A stretch of DNA of 53,433 nt, from positions 1-53,433 of the forward strand of contig SUWS01000012.1 in NCBI GenBank assembly GCA_015061365.1, given 5' to 3'. This document shows positions 7,423 to 15,046 of the stretch, piece after piece. Position numbers and translations under genes: made by a program. This stretch comes from Lentimicrobiaceae bacterium. Its GTDB lineage: Bacteria > Bacteroidota > Bacteroidia > Bacteroidales > F082. The number at the start of each line of letters is the position of its first letter. Within the stretch, counting starts at the first letter, position 1. The notes under the pieces were generated by a model. The model saw only the letters and a list, made by a program, of their open reading frames with translations. It was not told the DNA's origin and searched no databases.

Positions 7423-8853
7423 ATGAGCAGACATTGTGTCGAAATATGGAATAATTGTCTCAAAATGATACGTGAGAACACCCAGCCTCAAAGCTACAAG
7501 ACTTGGTTTGAGCCTATCAAACCATTAGCGTATGATGGCGAGACATTAACCATTCAGGTTCCGAGCCAATTCTTCTTCGAATACTTGGAAAGCCACTATG
7601 TCGATCTTCTTAAACTCGCCATCAGTAAAACGATAGGTCCTTCCGGAAAATTACAATATAGTATCGTAATGGATAACAGCGACATCGAACATCCATACGG
7701 CATCAATGTTCCGACAACGGACAAGAGCAATACGAAGAATCCTTCAGTAAGAGTCCCTCTCGATTTGGACAGCAATGATGAGAAAAAGGTATTAAACCCT
7801 TTCGTTGTGCCAGGAATTAAAAAAATCAATGTAGAGTCACAACTCAACGAAAATTATTCATTCGACAACTTCATTGAAGGAGAATGCAACAGGACAGCGC
7901 GTATTGCAGGATTAGCGGTGGCAAAGAATCCTGGAACCACAGCTTTCAACCCTCTGTTCGTATTCAGTCCGACCGGTTTGGGGAAAACGCACTTGTGTCA
8001 CGCCATAGGATTGGAGACAAAGAAATATCATCCTAATCTCATCGTCCTTTACGTCAACGCAGAGCAATTCATCCAGCAGTTCATGGCTTCGTGCAAGAAC
8101 AAGACAAGAGACGATTTCGTGCGCTTCTACCAGATGATTGATGTCCTCATCATTGACGACATACAATTCTTTGCCGGAAAATCGAAGACACAAGACACGC
8201 TCTTCCACATCTTCAACCACCTGCAGCAAAACAAGAAACAACTGATATTCACCTGCGACAAACCAGCTTCCGAATTGGAAGACATGGAGCAGAGACTGAT
8301 CTCACGTTTCCAATGGGGATTATCGACTGAGCTGCAAATCCCCGACATCGAGACACGCTCCAACATCCTAAAACGAAAAGCATACAGCGACGGCATCGAG
8401 ATTCCTGACGATGTTATCGACTACGTCGCTTCTAAGGTCAAGACCAACGTACGTGAGATGGAAGGACTCTTCATATCCTTGATGGCTCAATCTTCATTCA
8501 ACAAAAAAGCCATCACTATCGATATGGCCCGACAACTCATAGACAGATTCGTACGAAACACCACACAAGAGGTATCAATAGATTATATCATAAGCGCCGT
8601 CATCGACCGTCTCAATATAACGTTAGAGAATTTCCAGTCAAAATCAAAGAAACACGACATCGTCTTAGCACGACAGCTCGCGATGTATTTCTCAAAGAAA
8701 TATACAGATTACTCTTTGTCGGCCATAGGAAAAAAATGCGGAAACAAAGATCACTCTACCGTAATATACGCCATACAGACCATCGAGAACCTTATAGATA
8801 CAGACAAACAAATCAGAGCATTAGCTTCTGACATTGAGAAAAATATCTGCTGA
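7423..8853 (+). CDS. dnaA: Chromosomal replication initiator DnaA
   Basis: 476 residues; the AAA+ ATPase that opens the replication origin. Domain I occupies about 1-85 (WNNCLKMIREN... SYKTWFEPI), a short linker follows, then the AAA+ domain from about 145. Walker B is VLIIDDIQF, and the domain IV helix-turn-helix near the C-terminus has the NKDHSTVIYAI signature. The Walker A motif is atypical: residues 182-189 read S-P-T-G-L-G-K-T, where most DnaA proteins have G-x-x-G-x-G-K-T. The stop codon overlaps the start of the next gene by one base (TGATG), so the two are translationally coupled. The 195 bases upstream are AT-rich but hold no clear DnaA boxes. Confidence 0.96.
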   Translation: MSRHCVEIWNNCLKMIRENTQPQSYKTWFEPIKPLAYDGETLTIQVPSQFFFEYLESHYVDLLKLAISKTIGPSGKLQYSIVMDNSDIEHPYGINVPTTDKSNTKNPSVRVPLDLDSNDEKKVLNPFVVPGIKKINVESQLNENYSFDNFIEGECNRTARIAGLAVAKNPGTTAFNPLFVFSPTGLGKTHLCHAIGLETKKYHPNLIVLYVNAEQFIQQFMASCKNKTRDDFVRFYQMIDVLIIDDIQFFAGKSKTQDTLFHIFNHLQQNKKQLIFTCDKPASELEDMEQRLISRFQWGLSTELQIPDIETRSNILKRKAYSDGIEIPDDVIDYVASKVKTNVREMEGLFISLMAQSSFNKKAITIDMARQLIDRFVRNTTQEVSIDYIISAVIDRLNITLENFQSKSKKHDIVLARQLAMYFSKKYTDYSLSAIGKKCGNKDHSTVIYAIQTIENLIDTDKQIRALASDIEKNIC

Positions 8854-9581
8854 TGAATCGTCAATTCGGAACACTTTATCTTATCCCGACCTTGCTTGGA
8901 GCTACGACAGCCGAACAGGTCATCCCACAAGGGACATTGGAAATAGTAAGAACACTACGTTTTTTCGTCGTGGAAAACGTACGTACAGCACGTCGTATGT
9001 TATCAAAAATGAATATGCCCTGCCCTATCGATGAACTTACTTTCGTGGAGTTGGACAAACACGACAAATCCAATAACCCCGACTTGATGACATATCTCGG
9101 AGAAGCACTAAACGGCAACGACATCGGACTTATGTCGGAAGCCGGAACACCTTGCGTGGCCGACCCCGGATCCCTTATCGTAGAATTAGCCCACCAGGCT
9201 GGAATAAAAGTCGTACCTCTTACCGGACCTAACGCCATGATCCTCGCGCTGATGGCATCGGGATTCAACGGACAAGCATTCTGCTTCCACGGCTACCTCC
9301 CGATAAAATCGCCAGAAAGAAGCAACGCGATAAGAAACTTAGAACGCCGTTCAGCATCTAACAACGAAACACAGATGTTCATTGAGACCCCTTTCCGCAA
9401 CAACACCATGATAGAGGAGTTGGTAAAGACCTGCCACCCAAACACCATGCTATGCGTAGCTTGCAACATCTCTATGCCCGACGAAGAAATCGTGAGCAAA
9501 CCAATATCCGAATGGAAGAGAATCAAAAAAGACTGGAACAAAAGACCAGCCGTATTCTTAATATACAAGTCTAAATATTAA
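8853..9581 (+). CDS. RsmI-like SAM-dependent methyltransferase (tetrapyrrole methylase fold)
   Basis: 242 residues. It begins with a LYLIPTLLGATT segment and has the family motifs ENVRTARRML, SEAGTPCVADPG (SAM-site loop) and LTGPNAMILALMASGF. These place it with the RsmI/YraL group that 2'-O-methylates 16S rRNA C1402. At 242 residues it lacks the extra C-terminal domain of standard RsmI (about 280 residues), so it may be a paralogue with another rRNA or small-molecule target. It overlaps dnaA by one base. Its TAA stop lies in a TTAAGGGGACTTC sequence related to the foldback element ends. Confidence 0.85.
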   Translation: MNRQFGTLYLIPTLLGATTAEQVIPQGTLEIVRTLRFFVVENVRTARRMLSKMNMPCPIDELTFVELDKHDKSNNPDLMTYLGEALNGNDIGLMSEAGTPCVADPGSLIVELAHQAGIKVVPLTGPNAMILALMASGFNGQAFCFHGYLPIKSPERSNAIRNLERRSASNNETQMFIETPFRNNTMIEELVKTCHPNTMLCVACNISMPDEEIVSKPISEWKRIKKDWNKRPAVFLIYKSKY

Positions 9582-9590
9582 GGGGACTTC
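9578..9590 (+). repeat. Solo foldback-element end serving as stop and ribosome binding site
   Basis: TTAAGGGGACTTC is identical to the first 13 bases of the 203-bp foldback element. Here it supplies the TAA stop of the methyltransferase gene, and its AGGGGA part sits 9 bases before the ATG of the next ORF, where it can act as a Shine-Dalgarno sequence. Confidence 0.6.
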
Positions 9591-9595
9591 AGCTT

Positions 9596-9871
9596 ATGAA
9601 CAAAGACGATTTTATGATTTATTATCTGCTTTATGCTATCGACATGAGTAGCGTCAGGAAACAGAATCTTGCACAAATCGCCCTGAAAACCGACGCCACG
9701 AACTTCGTAAGGATTTACAACATAATACAACAACACGACGAGTCGACAAGAAAATCAATAATTGAATCGTCACTGAAAAAATTCGACAGAAAAGATCTGT
9801 CCGAAGAAATAAAGAACACCTTCCTGACAGATTTAGACATACCAACTCAAGATATCCTTAAATTCCTTTAA
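9596..9871 (+). CDS. Small hypothetical protein
   Basis: 91 residues, no signal peptide or membrane segment, rich in charged residues and probably all helical (SSVRKQNLAQIALKTDATN...). I do not recognise a family. The gene begins 15 bases after the methyltransferase stop with a purine-rich ribosome binding site supplied by the repeat at 9578-9590, and ends 30 bases before the GH110 gene. It therefore looks like an internal member of the dnaA transcription unit. The reading frame is intact and codon use matches its neighbours. Confidence 0.65.
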   Translation: MNKDDFMIYYLLYAIDMSSVRKQNLAQIALKTDATNFVRIYNIIQQHDESTRKSIIESSLKKFDRKDLSEEIKNTFLTDLDIPTQDILKFL

Positions 9872-9900
9872 GCATAAAACACTCTGTTATCTACCATAAA

Positions 9901-11679
9901 ATGAAAACATCTTTCAAAACAATCATCGTCTTATTATTATTCCTCATATCGGTATTACCTTCATCTGCAAAGACATTCACCATCGAGATAAACAAAGAGA
10001 ACTCGAAAGATCTGCATGAAATTATTTTACGCACAAAATCCATGATATGCGACAAAGACAAAATCATTATAAGATTCGAGACGGGAAGATACGACTTCTA
10101 CCCTGCCGATGCGTTGATACGAGAATATTACATCTCAAACCACGACCAAGACCAGCCTAAGAAAGTCGGAATATGTATAGAAGATTGTAACAACCTCACC
10201 ATCGACGGTAACAATTCAGACTTCATCTTTCACGGACAAATGCTTCCCGTCGCAATCGTCAACTCGTCTAATGTCATTTTAAAAAACTTCTCCATCGATT
10301 TCGAGAATCCACATATCGCTCAAGTGGAAATCATCGACAACAAAGGCGACGACGGCATCACATTCAGAGTGGAGCCTTGGGTAAGATACCGCATCGGCGA
10401 AAACGGATATTTCGAGACCTACGGTGAAGGATGGAGTTATAATCAGAACACCGGAATCGCTTTTGAGAAAGAGAACCGTCATATAGTGTACAACACCTCC
10501 GACTTATGGATCGACACGAAAGACGTGAAAGAAATTGATGACCGTAAATTACACGCCCCTAACTGGAAAGACCCAAGGTTGCTCCCAGGAACAAAAGTGG
10601 CGATGCGAACATGGAAACGTCCAGCACCCGGAATATTCCTCGACAACTGTCATAATACATTTATTAATAAGGTGAACGTCCATTATGCAGAAGGCATGGG
10701 ACTACTCGCACAACGATGCTCCGACATAGAACTCAGACATTTCAACGTCTGTCTGAGAGACGACAACGACCTGCGCTACTTCACAACGCAAGCCGACGCG
10801 ACTCACTTCTCACAATGTAAAGGTTTAATTCGTTCCGAACACGGATTGTATGAGGCTATGATGGACGACGCCATAAACGTACACGGAATTTATCTTAAAG
10901 TTCACGAACGTATCGACGATTACACAATAAGATGCAGATACGAACACGATCAAGCGTGGGGGTTCAACTGGGGCGATAGCGGCGACAGCGTTAGCTTCAT
11001 TAAATCAAAGACTATGGAGATAATCGAACACCGTAACATCATCAAAACTATCATAGGACAACAGGTAGATGACAACGGTCAACGAACACCATCAACATCG
11101 GGCATGAAAGAATTTGTTATATCCTTTGAGATGCCACTACCGGAAGAACTCGTCACCGACATCGATTTCGGCATCGAAAATCTAAGCTGGACTCCGGAAG
11201 TAATTTTCCGCCATAACATAGTGAGAAACAACAGGGCTCGAGGCGCACTGTTCAGCTCTCCCCTAAAAACCATTTGCGAGAAAAATATATTCGACCACAC
11301 CTCAGGAACAGCGATACTCTTGTGCGGCGACTGTAACGGATGGTATGAATCAGGTGCCGTCCGCAACCTGATGATACGAAAAAACACATTCATCAACGCA
11401 CTGACAAATATGTTTCAATTTACTAACGCCGTTATCTCCATCTATCCCGAGATACCTGATCTTGAAAGACAAACAAAATTTTTCCACGGTGGAAAAAAAG
11501 ACGCTATAATAATAGAAAGAAATCATTTCATCACTTTCGACAAACCTCTCTTGTACGCCAAATCAGTAGACGGACTTATCTTCAGAAAAAACAAAGTCAC
11601 AAGAAACAACGACTACATACCTTTCCACTGGAATCAAGAGGAAATACTATTAGAGAAAACTCAGAACATCTTAAGGTGA
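9901..11679 (+). CDS. GH110 family exo-alpha-1,3-galactosidase
   Basis: 592 residues, close to the roughly 600 of characterised GH110 enzymes from Bacteroides. A signal peptide ends near residue 23 (SSA-K), so it is exported. The middle is a parallel beta-helix: IDGNNSDFIFHG near 100, repeated NxxxI/V turns, and the family-typical core with QADATHF (D299) and MMDDAINVHG (D322, D323). Acidic residues in these motifs are the likely catalytic and binding groups. GH110 enzymes remove terminal alpha-1,3-linked galactose from blood group B and linear alpha-Gal structures. No sulfatase, SusC/D pair or other glycosidase lies nearby; instead the gene follows dnaA, a methyltransferase and a small ORF with no visible promoter of its own. 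GlaA-type versus GlaB-type specificity cannot be told from the sequence. Confidence 0.88.
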   Translation: MKTSFKTIIVLLLFLISVLPSSAKTFTIEINKENSKDLHEIILRTKSMICDKDKIIIRFETGRYDFYPADALIREYYISNHDQDQPKKVGICIEDCNNLTIDGNNSDFIFHGQMLPVAIVNSSNVILKNFSIDFENPHIAQVEIIDNKGDDGITFRVEPWVRYRIGENGYFETYGEGWSYNQNTGIAFEKENRHIVYNTSDLWIDTKDVKEIDDRKLHAPNWKDPRLLPGTKVAMRTWKRPAPGIFLDNCHNTFINKVNVHYAEGMGLLAQRCSDIELRHFNVCLRDDNDLRYFTTQADATHFSQCKGLIRSEHGLYEAMMDDAINVHGIYLKVHERIDDYTIRCRYEHDQAWGFNWGDSGDSVSFIKSKTMEIIEHRNIIKTIIGQQVDDNGQRTPSTSGMKEFVISFEMPLPEELVTDIDFGIENLSWTPEVIFRHNIVRNNRARGALFSSPLKTICEKNIFDHTSGTAILLCGDCNGWYESGAVRNLMIRKNTFINALTNMFQFTNAVISIYPEIPDLERQTKFFHGGKKDAIIIERNHFITFDKPLLYAKSVDGLIFRKNKVTRNNDYIPFHWNQEEILLEKTQNILR

Positions 11680-11713
11680 GATCTATAAATTTTCTCAAAA
11701 AAATCCAAATCAC

Positions 11714-11744
11714 TTGGAATAATATAGTTTATTTTCTATATTTG
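11714..11744 (+). promoter_or_regulatory. Promoter (TTG -N20- TATATTTG)
   Basis: TTG at 11714-11716 and TATATTTG at 11737-11744, 20 bases apart, match the Bacteroidota sigma-ABfr-type promoter. It is 54 bases upstream of the two-gene membrane unit and separates that unit from the GH110 gene. Confidence 0.65.
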
Positions 11745-11797
11745 TCATGTCATTTAACATGAGACATACAATATCATAGTAAATAAATTATTAGGTT

Positions 11798-12229
11798 ATG
11801 AAAAAAGCCATTAAACTGATTCTGATGTTTGGAGTTCTTGGTAGTTTATTATTACTCCATTATAAATCAAATTATGCCGAGGAAAACAACGACTCTCTAA
11901 AGGACAAATTATTATTAAACTATAGGGCATATTCCTTATCAAGCTTTAATGCTTCTAAAGACAAGATGGTGCATTATGCAGAAGACTTGTATCAGAAAGA
12001 TCTTGCCGAAAACGAGACCAACAAAGAGTTTAAAGGCTTTACCGTAATTGAATACTGCTGGAAGGCATTAGACGAATATAAAGACGAGTTAAATGTTCAG
12101 AAAGAATTGTCGTTATTCCTACCTCTGATAGCAGTGATACTGATAATCTTAGCCGTCATCACTTCAATACGACTCGGATTGAGTGCAATACGCAAACTTG
12201 ATTTCGATAACGAAGCAACATCATTTTAA
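11798..12229 (+). CDS. Hypothetical two-helix membrane protein
   Basis: 143 residues. An N-terminal hydrophobic segment (about 6-20, possibly an uncleaved anchor) is followed by a soluble, probably extracytoplasmic, helical stretch of about 80 residues and a second strong membrane helix (about 105-127, LPLIAVILIILAVITSI). The last 16 residues are polar. I recognise no family. Its stop codon overlaps the AAGGAGG ribosome binding site of the next gene, so the two are tightly coupled and probably work together at the inner membrane. Confidence 0.7.
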   Translation: MKKAIKLILMFGVLGSLLLLHYKSNYAEENNDSLKDKLLLNYRAYSLSSFNASKDKMVHYAEDLYQKDLAENETNKEFKGFTVIEYCWKALDEYKDELNVQKELSLFLPLIAVILIILAVITSIRLGLSAIRKLDFDNEATSF

Positions 12230-12234
12230 GGAGG
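12228..12234 (+). promoter_or_regulatory. Strong ribosome binding site fixing the start at 12242
   Basis: AAGGAGG, a near-perfect Shine-Dalgarno sequence that is rare in this window, lies 7 bases before ATG at 12242. It argues against the upstream TTG at 12236 as start. Its first two bases belong to the TAA stop of the preceding gene. Confidence 0.8.
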
Positions 12235-12241
12235 ATTGATT

Positions 12242-13867
12242 ATGGCAAACTACAGAGATTCACAAAAGATTAATTTCTCCAAAGCAGAGGAAAATCGTTT
12301 TCGTCAGTTGTTCAACGACTGGGCAAAATCAATAGAAGGATACAACCGTAACAGACTTGGCGACCAACTGAAGATTGTTGAAATCTATGACACACCTATC
12401 TATCGCGGATTGATAAAGACTCAATACGATAGCCGTACACTTGAAAATACATACGAAAAAGTAAATGAAAGAACTTTTCCTCCAAGAACGATAACATCGG
12501 AGTCACAAATCAATCGTTGGACTTCAGCTAATTATCCTACAACTTTCACCTCCCAAGAAAATCGTATCTGCATAAAAGGCTCTCATTATATCGACGGCTG
12601 CCACACTTGTCATGCTACCGGCAAAGTGACTTGCGAAAAATGTAGCGGCAGCGGAACAATCAGAGTCGCCTGCACTGTAAAGCAACCTTGTCCAAAATGT
12701 GGAGGGAAAGGAAGCGTTTATGTCACAAATAGAGTCCTTGAGCATTACAATACAAGTGAAGGCCTGAAATATCGTTATGTGGATAAACAAGAATATCAGA
12801 ATTGTTCGGCGTGTAGTCACAAAGGCTATACTGAAGTTCCCTCATTCAAAGAAGAGACTTGTCCTACTTGCAAAGGAAGCGGTAAAGTGACATGTCCTAC
12901 TTGCGCTGGCGACAGACAGTTGCTACGTTATTGGCAGCTGCGTCAGAATATGTATTACAAAGTCAATGTCGATTATCGTTTTCCTTCTCAGGTTCCTACA
13001 GATGAGATTCCAAAAATTATAAAGTTATTTAACAACAATACTCCATGGCGAGTAATAGAGAAACTGAATATCGACAAAGAAAATTTTGACAAAAACGATT
13101 TGATGTCTCGTCCGATAGTAGGAAGTATGTTGTCGCAACTGCCTAACACTATTGAGCATCTACAACATACAGTCGTCTGCTTTAATATCCTTGAAGCATG
13201 TGAATGTGAGGCAAAAACCGTTGTCTACGAAGTGGATAGAAAAAGATATACTTGTTTATTGCTCGGCTCCGACTGGAAGTTGATAACGGTAACTTCGCCT
13301 GTGTCGGATCACATGGACGACCTCAAAGACAAAGTAAATCATTATTGCTCGATGCGTCGTTTCGGTAAGGCGTGGAGCGTATTGCAGAAAGTCAATAAGT
13401 TTCCGCAGGCTGGTTCCAAAGAGGCATATATGCAGGAACAGTTAGAAGAGCGTATGTCACTGATGGCACGTTTGGGCGCAAACCTCGCAATAGTGTTATG
13501 TTGCATCCTTTTAGCTCCTCTGATATATACTCTTTATGAATCAGGATTTTACGCCCCCTGGACTGATTGGCTGATAGATAAATTTGACAACACCTCTATA
13601 GGAATGCTGATGATGTCACTAATCTTCGTGATATATTGCAGTATGAAAGATTGTAAGAGAAGTCTTCCAAAGTTTGCTTACAAGGTAGCGTCACCATTGA
13701 GACGATTCCTCAGAGGTTTTATAGTAGGAATATGGAATTTCATTATCTTCACTATATTTGCCTTATTATTGACATACATAGGAGTAACGTCGTTAGTGGG
13801 TAAAGTGATATTTTTAGCATTCACTATAGTAATGATGATAGTTATAATAATAGTAGGATTGTTTTAA
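12242..13867 (+). CDS. Membrane protein with DnaJ-type zinc-binding repeats, no J domain
   Basis: 541 residues from the ATG with a strong Shine-Dalgarno sequence. Residues about 1-115 are soluble and unrecognised. Residues about 120-225 hold six CxxC motifs, three of them canonical CxxCxGxG (CEKCSGSG, CPKCGGKG, CPTCKGSG) and the others variants (CHTCHATG, CSACSHKG, CPTCAGDR). This is the zinc-finger layout of DnaJ/Hsp40, enough for two to three zinc sites. No HPD-containing J domain is present, so it cannot be an ordinary Hsp70 co-chaperone. A globular region follows (about 230-400) and the C-terminus has about four membrane helices (405-541). The partner gene upstream also encodes a membrane protein. 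Function unknown; a membrane-tethered chaperone-like or redox role is only inference. Confidence 0.8.
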   Translation: MANYRDSQKINFSKAEENRFRQLFNDWAKSIEGYNRNRLGDQLKIVEIYDTPIYRGLIKTQYDSRTLENTYEKVNERTFPPRTITSESQINRWTSANYPTTFTSQENRICIKGSHYIDGCHTCHATGKVTCEKCSGSGTIRVACTVKQPCPKCGGKGSVYVTNRVLEHYNTSEGLKYRYVDKQEYQNCSACSHKGYTEVPSFKEETCPTCKGSGKVTCPTCAGDRQLLRYWQLRQNMYYKVNVDYRFPSQVPTDEIPKIIKLFNNNTPWRVIEKLNIDKENFDKNDLMSRPIVGSMLSQLPNTIEHLQHTVVCFNILEACECEAKTVVYEVDRKRYTCLLLGSDWKLITVTSPVSDHMDDLKDKVNHYCSMRRFGKAWSVLQKVNKFPQAGSKEAYMQEQLEERMSLMARLGANLAIVLCCILLAPLIYTLYESGFYAPWTDWLIDKFDNTSIGMLMMSLIFVIYCSMKDCKRSLPKFAYKVASPLRRFLRGFIVGIWNFIIFTIFALLLTYIGVTSLVGKVIFLAFTIVMMIVIIIVGLF

Positions 13868-13892
13868 GACATTTACATAAGAAGACTACTGC

Positions 13893-13962
13893 TAATTGTT
13901 AACTATCAATTGTTAATTGCAAATTGTAAATTGTTAATTGTTAATTGTTAATTGTAAATTAA
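13893..13962. repeat. Period-7 repeat array
   Basis: About nine units of a 7-base repeat (ATTGTTA/ATTGTAA/ATTGCAA), AT-only except for the G and an occasional C. It fills the gap between two converging transcription units. Confidence 0.8.
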
Positions 13963-13964
13963 TT

Positions 13965-14048
13965 TGGGCGTTCCGGCTCCGCCGTCGGGCTTTCCGCTAT
14001 ATCTTTCTCCGCTGCGCTCCAAAAGGATGCCGCTTCAATCCCTAACGC
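13965..14048. repeat. GC-rich dispersed-repeat-like segment
   Basis: A sharply GC-richer block starting GGGCGTTCCGGCTCCGCC, running through CGGGCTTTCCGCTATATC and ending CAATCCCTAACGC. Its composition is unlike the flanks. From memory, closely similar GGGCG...GGGCTTTCCG...CCCT(A/C)ACGC segments recur between genes in many Bacteroidota genomes. There is only one copy in this window, so its repeat status is not shown here. A frame across it (13964-14272, plus) is not credible as a gene. Confidence 0.6.
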
Positions 14049-14084
14049 ACCCGTTTACGTCTCATAATCGCGTTTACGCCTCTA

Positions 14085-14465
14085 TCAATACATCAAGTCT
14101 CCTAATCCGAAACCGTCGTCGAATCCTAACTCGGCACGTGCTTCCTCGCTCATCATCGACGGATTCCATGCGGGCTCAAATGTTAATTCTACTTTACATT
14201 TTCTTACTCCCATCATCGAACCGACTTTCTCTTTCACAAACGTTGGAAGTTGATCGGCGACTGGGCAATTAGGCGCCGTCACTGTCATCAATATCTTTAC
14301 ATTAGCCTCATCATCAATATCGATGTCGTAGATCAATCCTAATTTATATATATCAACCGGAATCTCCGGGTCGTAGATACCACCCAAAACCGCAATGATT
14401 CTCTCTTTTAATAAATCTTTCTCTTCAGCTGTCATTGGTTCTTTCTTCTTAAAAATATTTAACAT
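14085..14465 (-). CDS. sufT: SufT-like Fe-S assembly protein (DUF59/MIP18 family)
   Basis: 126 residues. After a short lysine-rich start the chain carries the DUF59 fold: LGGIYDPEIPVDIYKLGLIYDI (about 27-48) and TAPNCPVAD with the conserved cysteine near residue 71. SufT proteins help mature Fe-S proteins as an accessory to the SUF machine. It is the last gene of the suf cluster, 139 bases after sufE, with that gap filled by an inverted set of period-7 repeats. Co-transcription with sufE is likely but less certain than for the rest of the operon. Confidence 0.85.
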   Translation of the reverse strand: MLNIFKKKEPMTAEEKDLLKERIIAVLGGIYDPEIPVDIYKLGLIYDIDIDDEANVKILMTVTAPNCPVADQLPTFVKEKVGSMMGVRKCKVELTFEPAWNPSMMSEEARAELGFDDGFGLGDLMY

Positions 14466-14467
14466 TC

Positions 14468-14616
14468 TTTTATAGTTTATAGTTGATTGTTTAGAGTTTA
14501 TAGTAGTTTAATAGTTAATAGTTGAGAAGTTAATTAATTAATGATAAACTTTTAAACTTAATGACTTTTCAACTTCATAACTGCTATTAACTATTAACTA
14601 TAAACTATAAACTTTC
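14468..14616. repeat. Inverted pair of period-7 repeat arrays
   Basis: The left part has units such as TATAGTT, the right part their complements (AACTATA, AACTATT), so the 150-base region can fold into a long hairpin. It fills the gap between sufE and sufT and its right end covers the last few codons of sufE. Confidence 0.75.
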
Positions 14617-15030
14617 CTGTGAATTAAACACTTCCGCATAAAGCATCATCTGCTTCACCATGCTCAACAATCCGTTGGAACGTGTCGGCGACAAATGTTC
14701 CTTCAACCCGATCTCGTCTAAGAAACTCATGTCGGCTGCTATGATGTCACTCGGTCTCTGTCCTGATAACACCTTTATTAATAAGTTGATGATGCCCTTT
14801 GTGATAACGGCGTCGCTGTCGGCACTGAAATAAACCTTACCGTCTTCCATCTTAGCATGCAACCAGACTCGCGACTGACATCCGTTGATAAGGTAATTGT
14901 CGTTACGATATTGAGCGTCAATCATTGGGCAGTCTTTCCCCATTTCAATCAACATCGCATATCTGTCCATCCAGTCGTCGAACATCGAAAATTCTTCAAC
15001 GATAGAATCTTGTATCTCTTTTATTGTCAT
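14605..15030 (-). CDS. sufE: Cysteine desulfuration protein SufE
   Basis: 141 residues, normal length. SufE takes the persulfide sulfur from SufS and hands it to the SufBCD scaffold. The sulfur-accepting cysteine is C51 in the NGCQSRVW motif, the same number as in E. coli SufE. It follows sufS by 16 bases in the suf operon. Confidence 0.95.
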   Translation of the reverse strand: MTIKEIQDSIVEEFSMFDDWMDRYAMLIEMGKDCPMIDAQYRNDNYLINGCQSRVWLHAKMEDGKVYFSADSDAVITKGIINLLIKVLSGQRPSDIIAADMSFLDEIGLKEHLSPTRSNGLLSMVKQMMLYAEVFNSQESL

Positions 15031-15046
15031 CGTTCTAATTATTAAT

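Noticed and set aside
12236-12241. TTG start two codons upstream for the zinc-domain protein
   Set aside because: The AAGGAGG site is too close (1 base) to this TTG and ideally spaced (7 bases) for the ATG at 12242.
13893-13962. CRISPR-like array
   Set aside because: The units are only 7 bases long with no spacers, and no cas genes are present.
13964-14272. 102-residue ORF on the plus strand
   Set aside because: It covers the GC-rich repeat block and then the antisense strand of sufT; no ribosome binding site and a non-protein-like composition.
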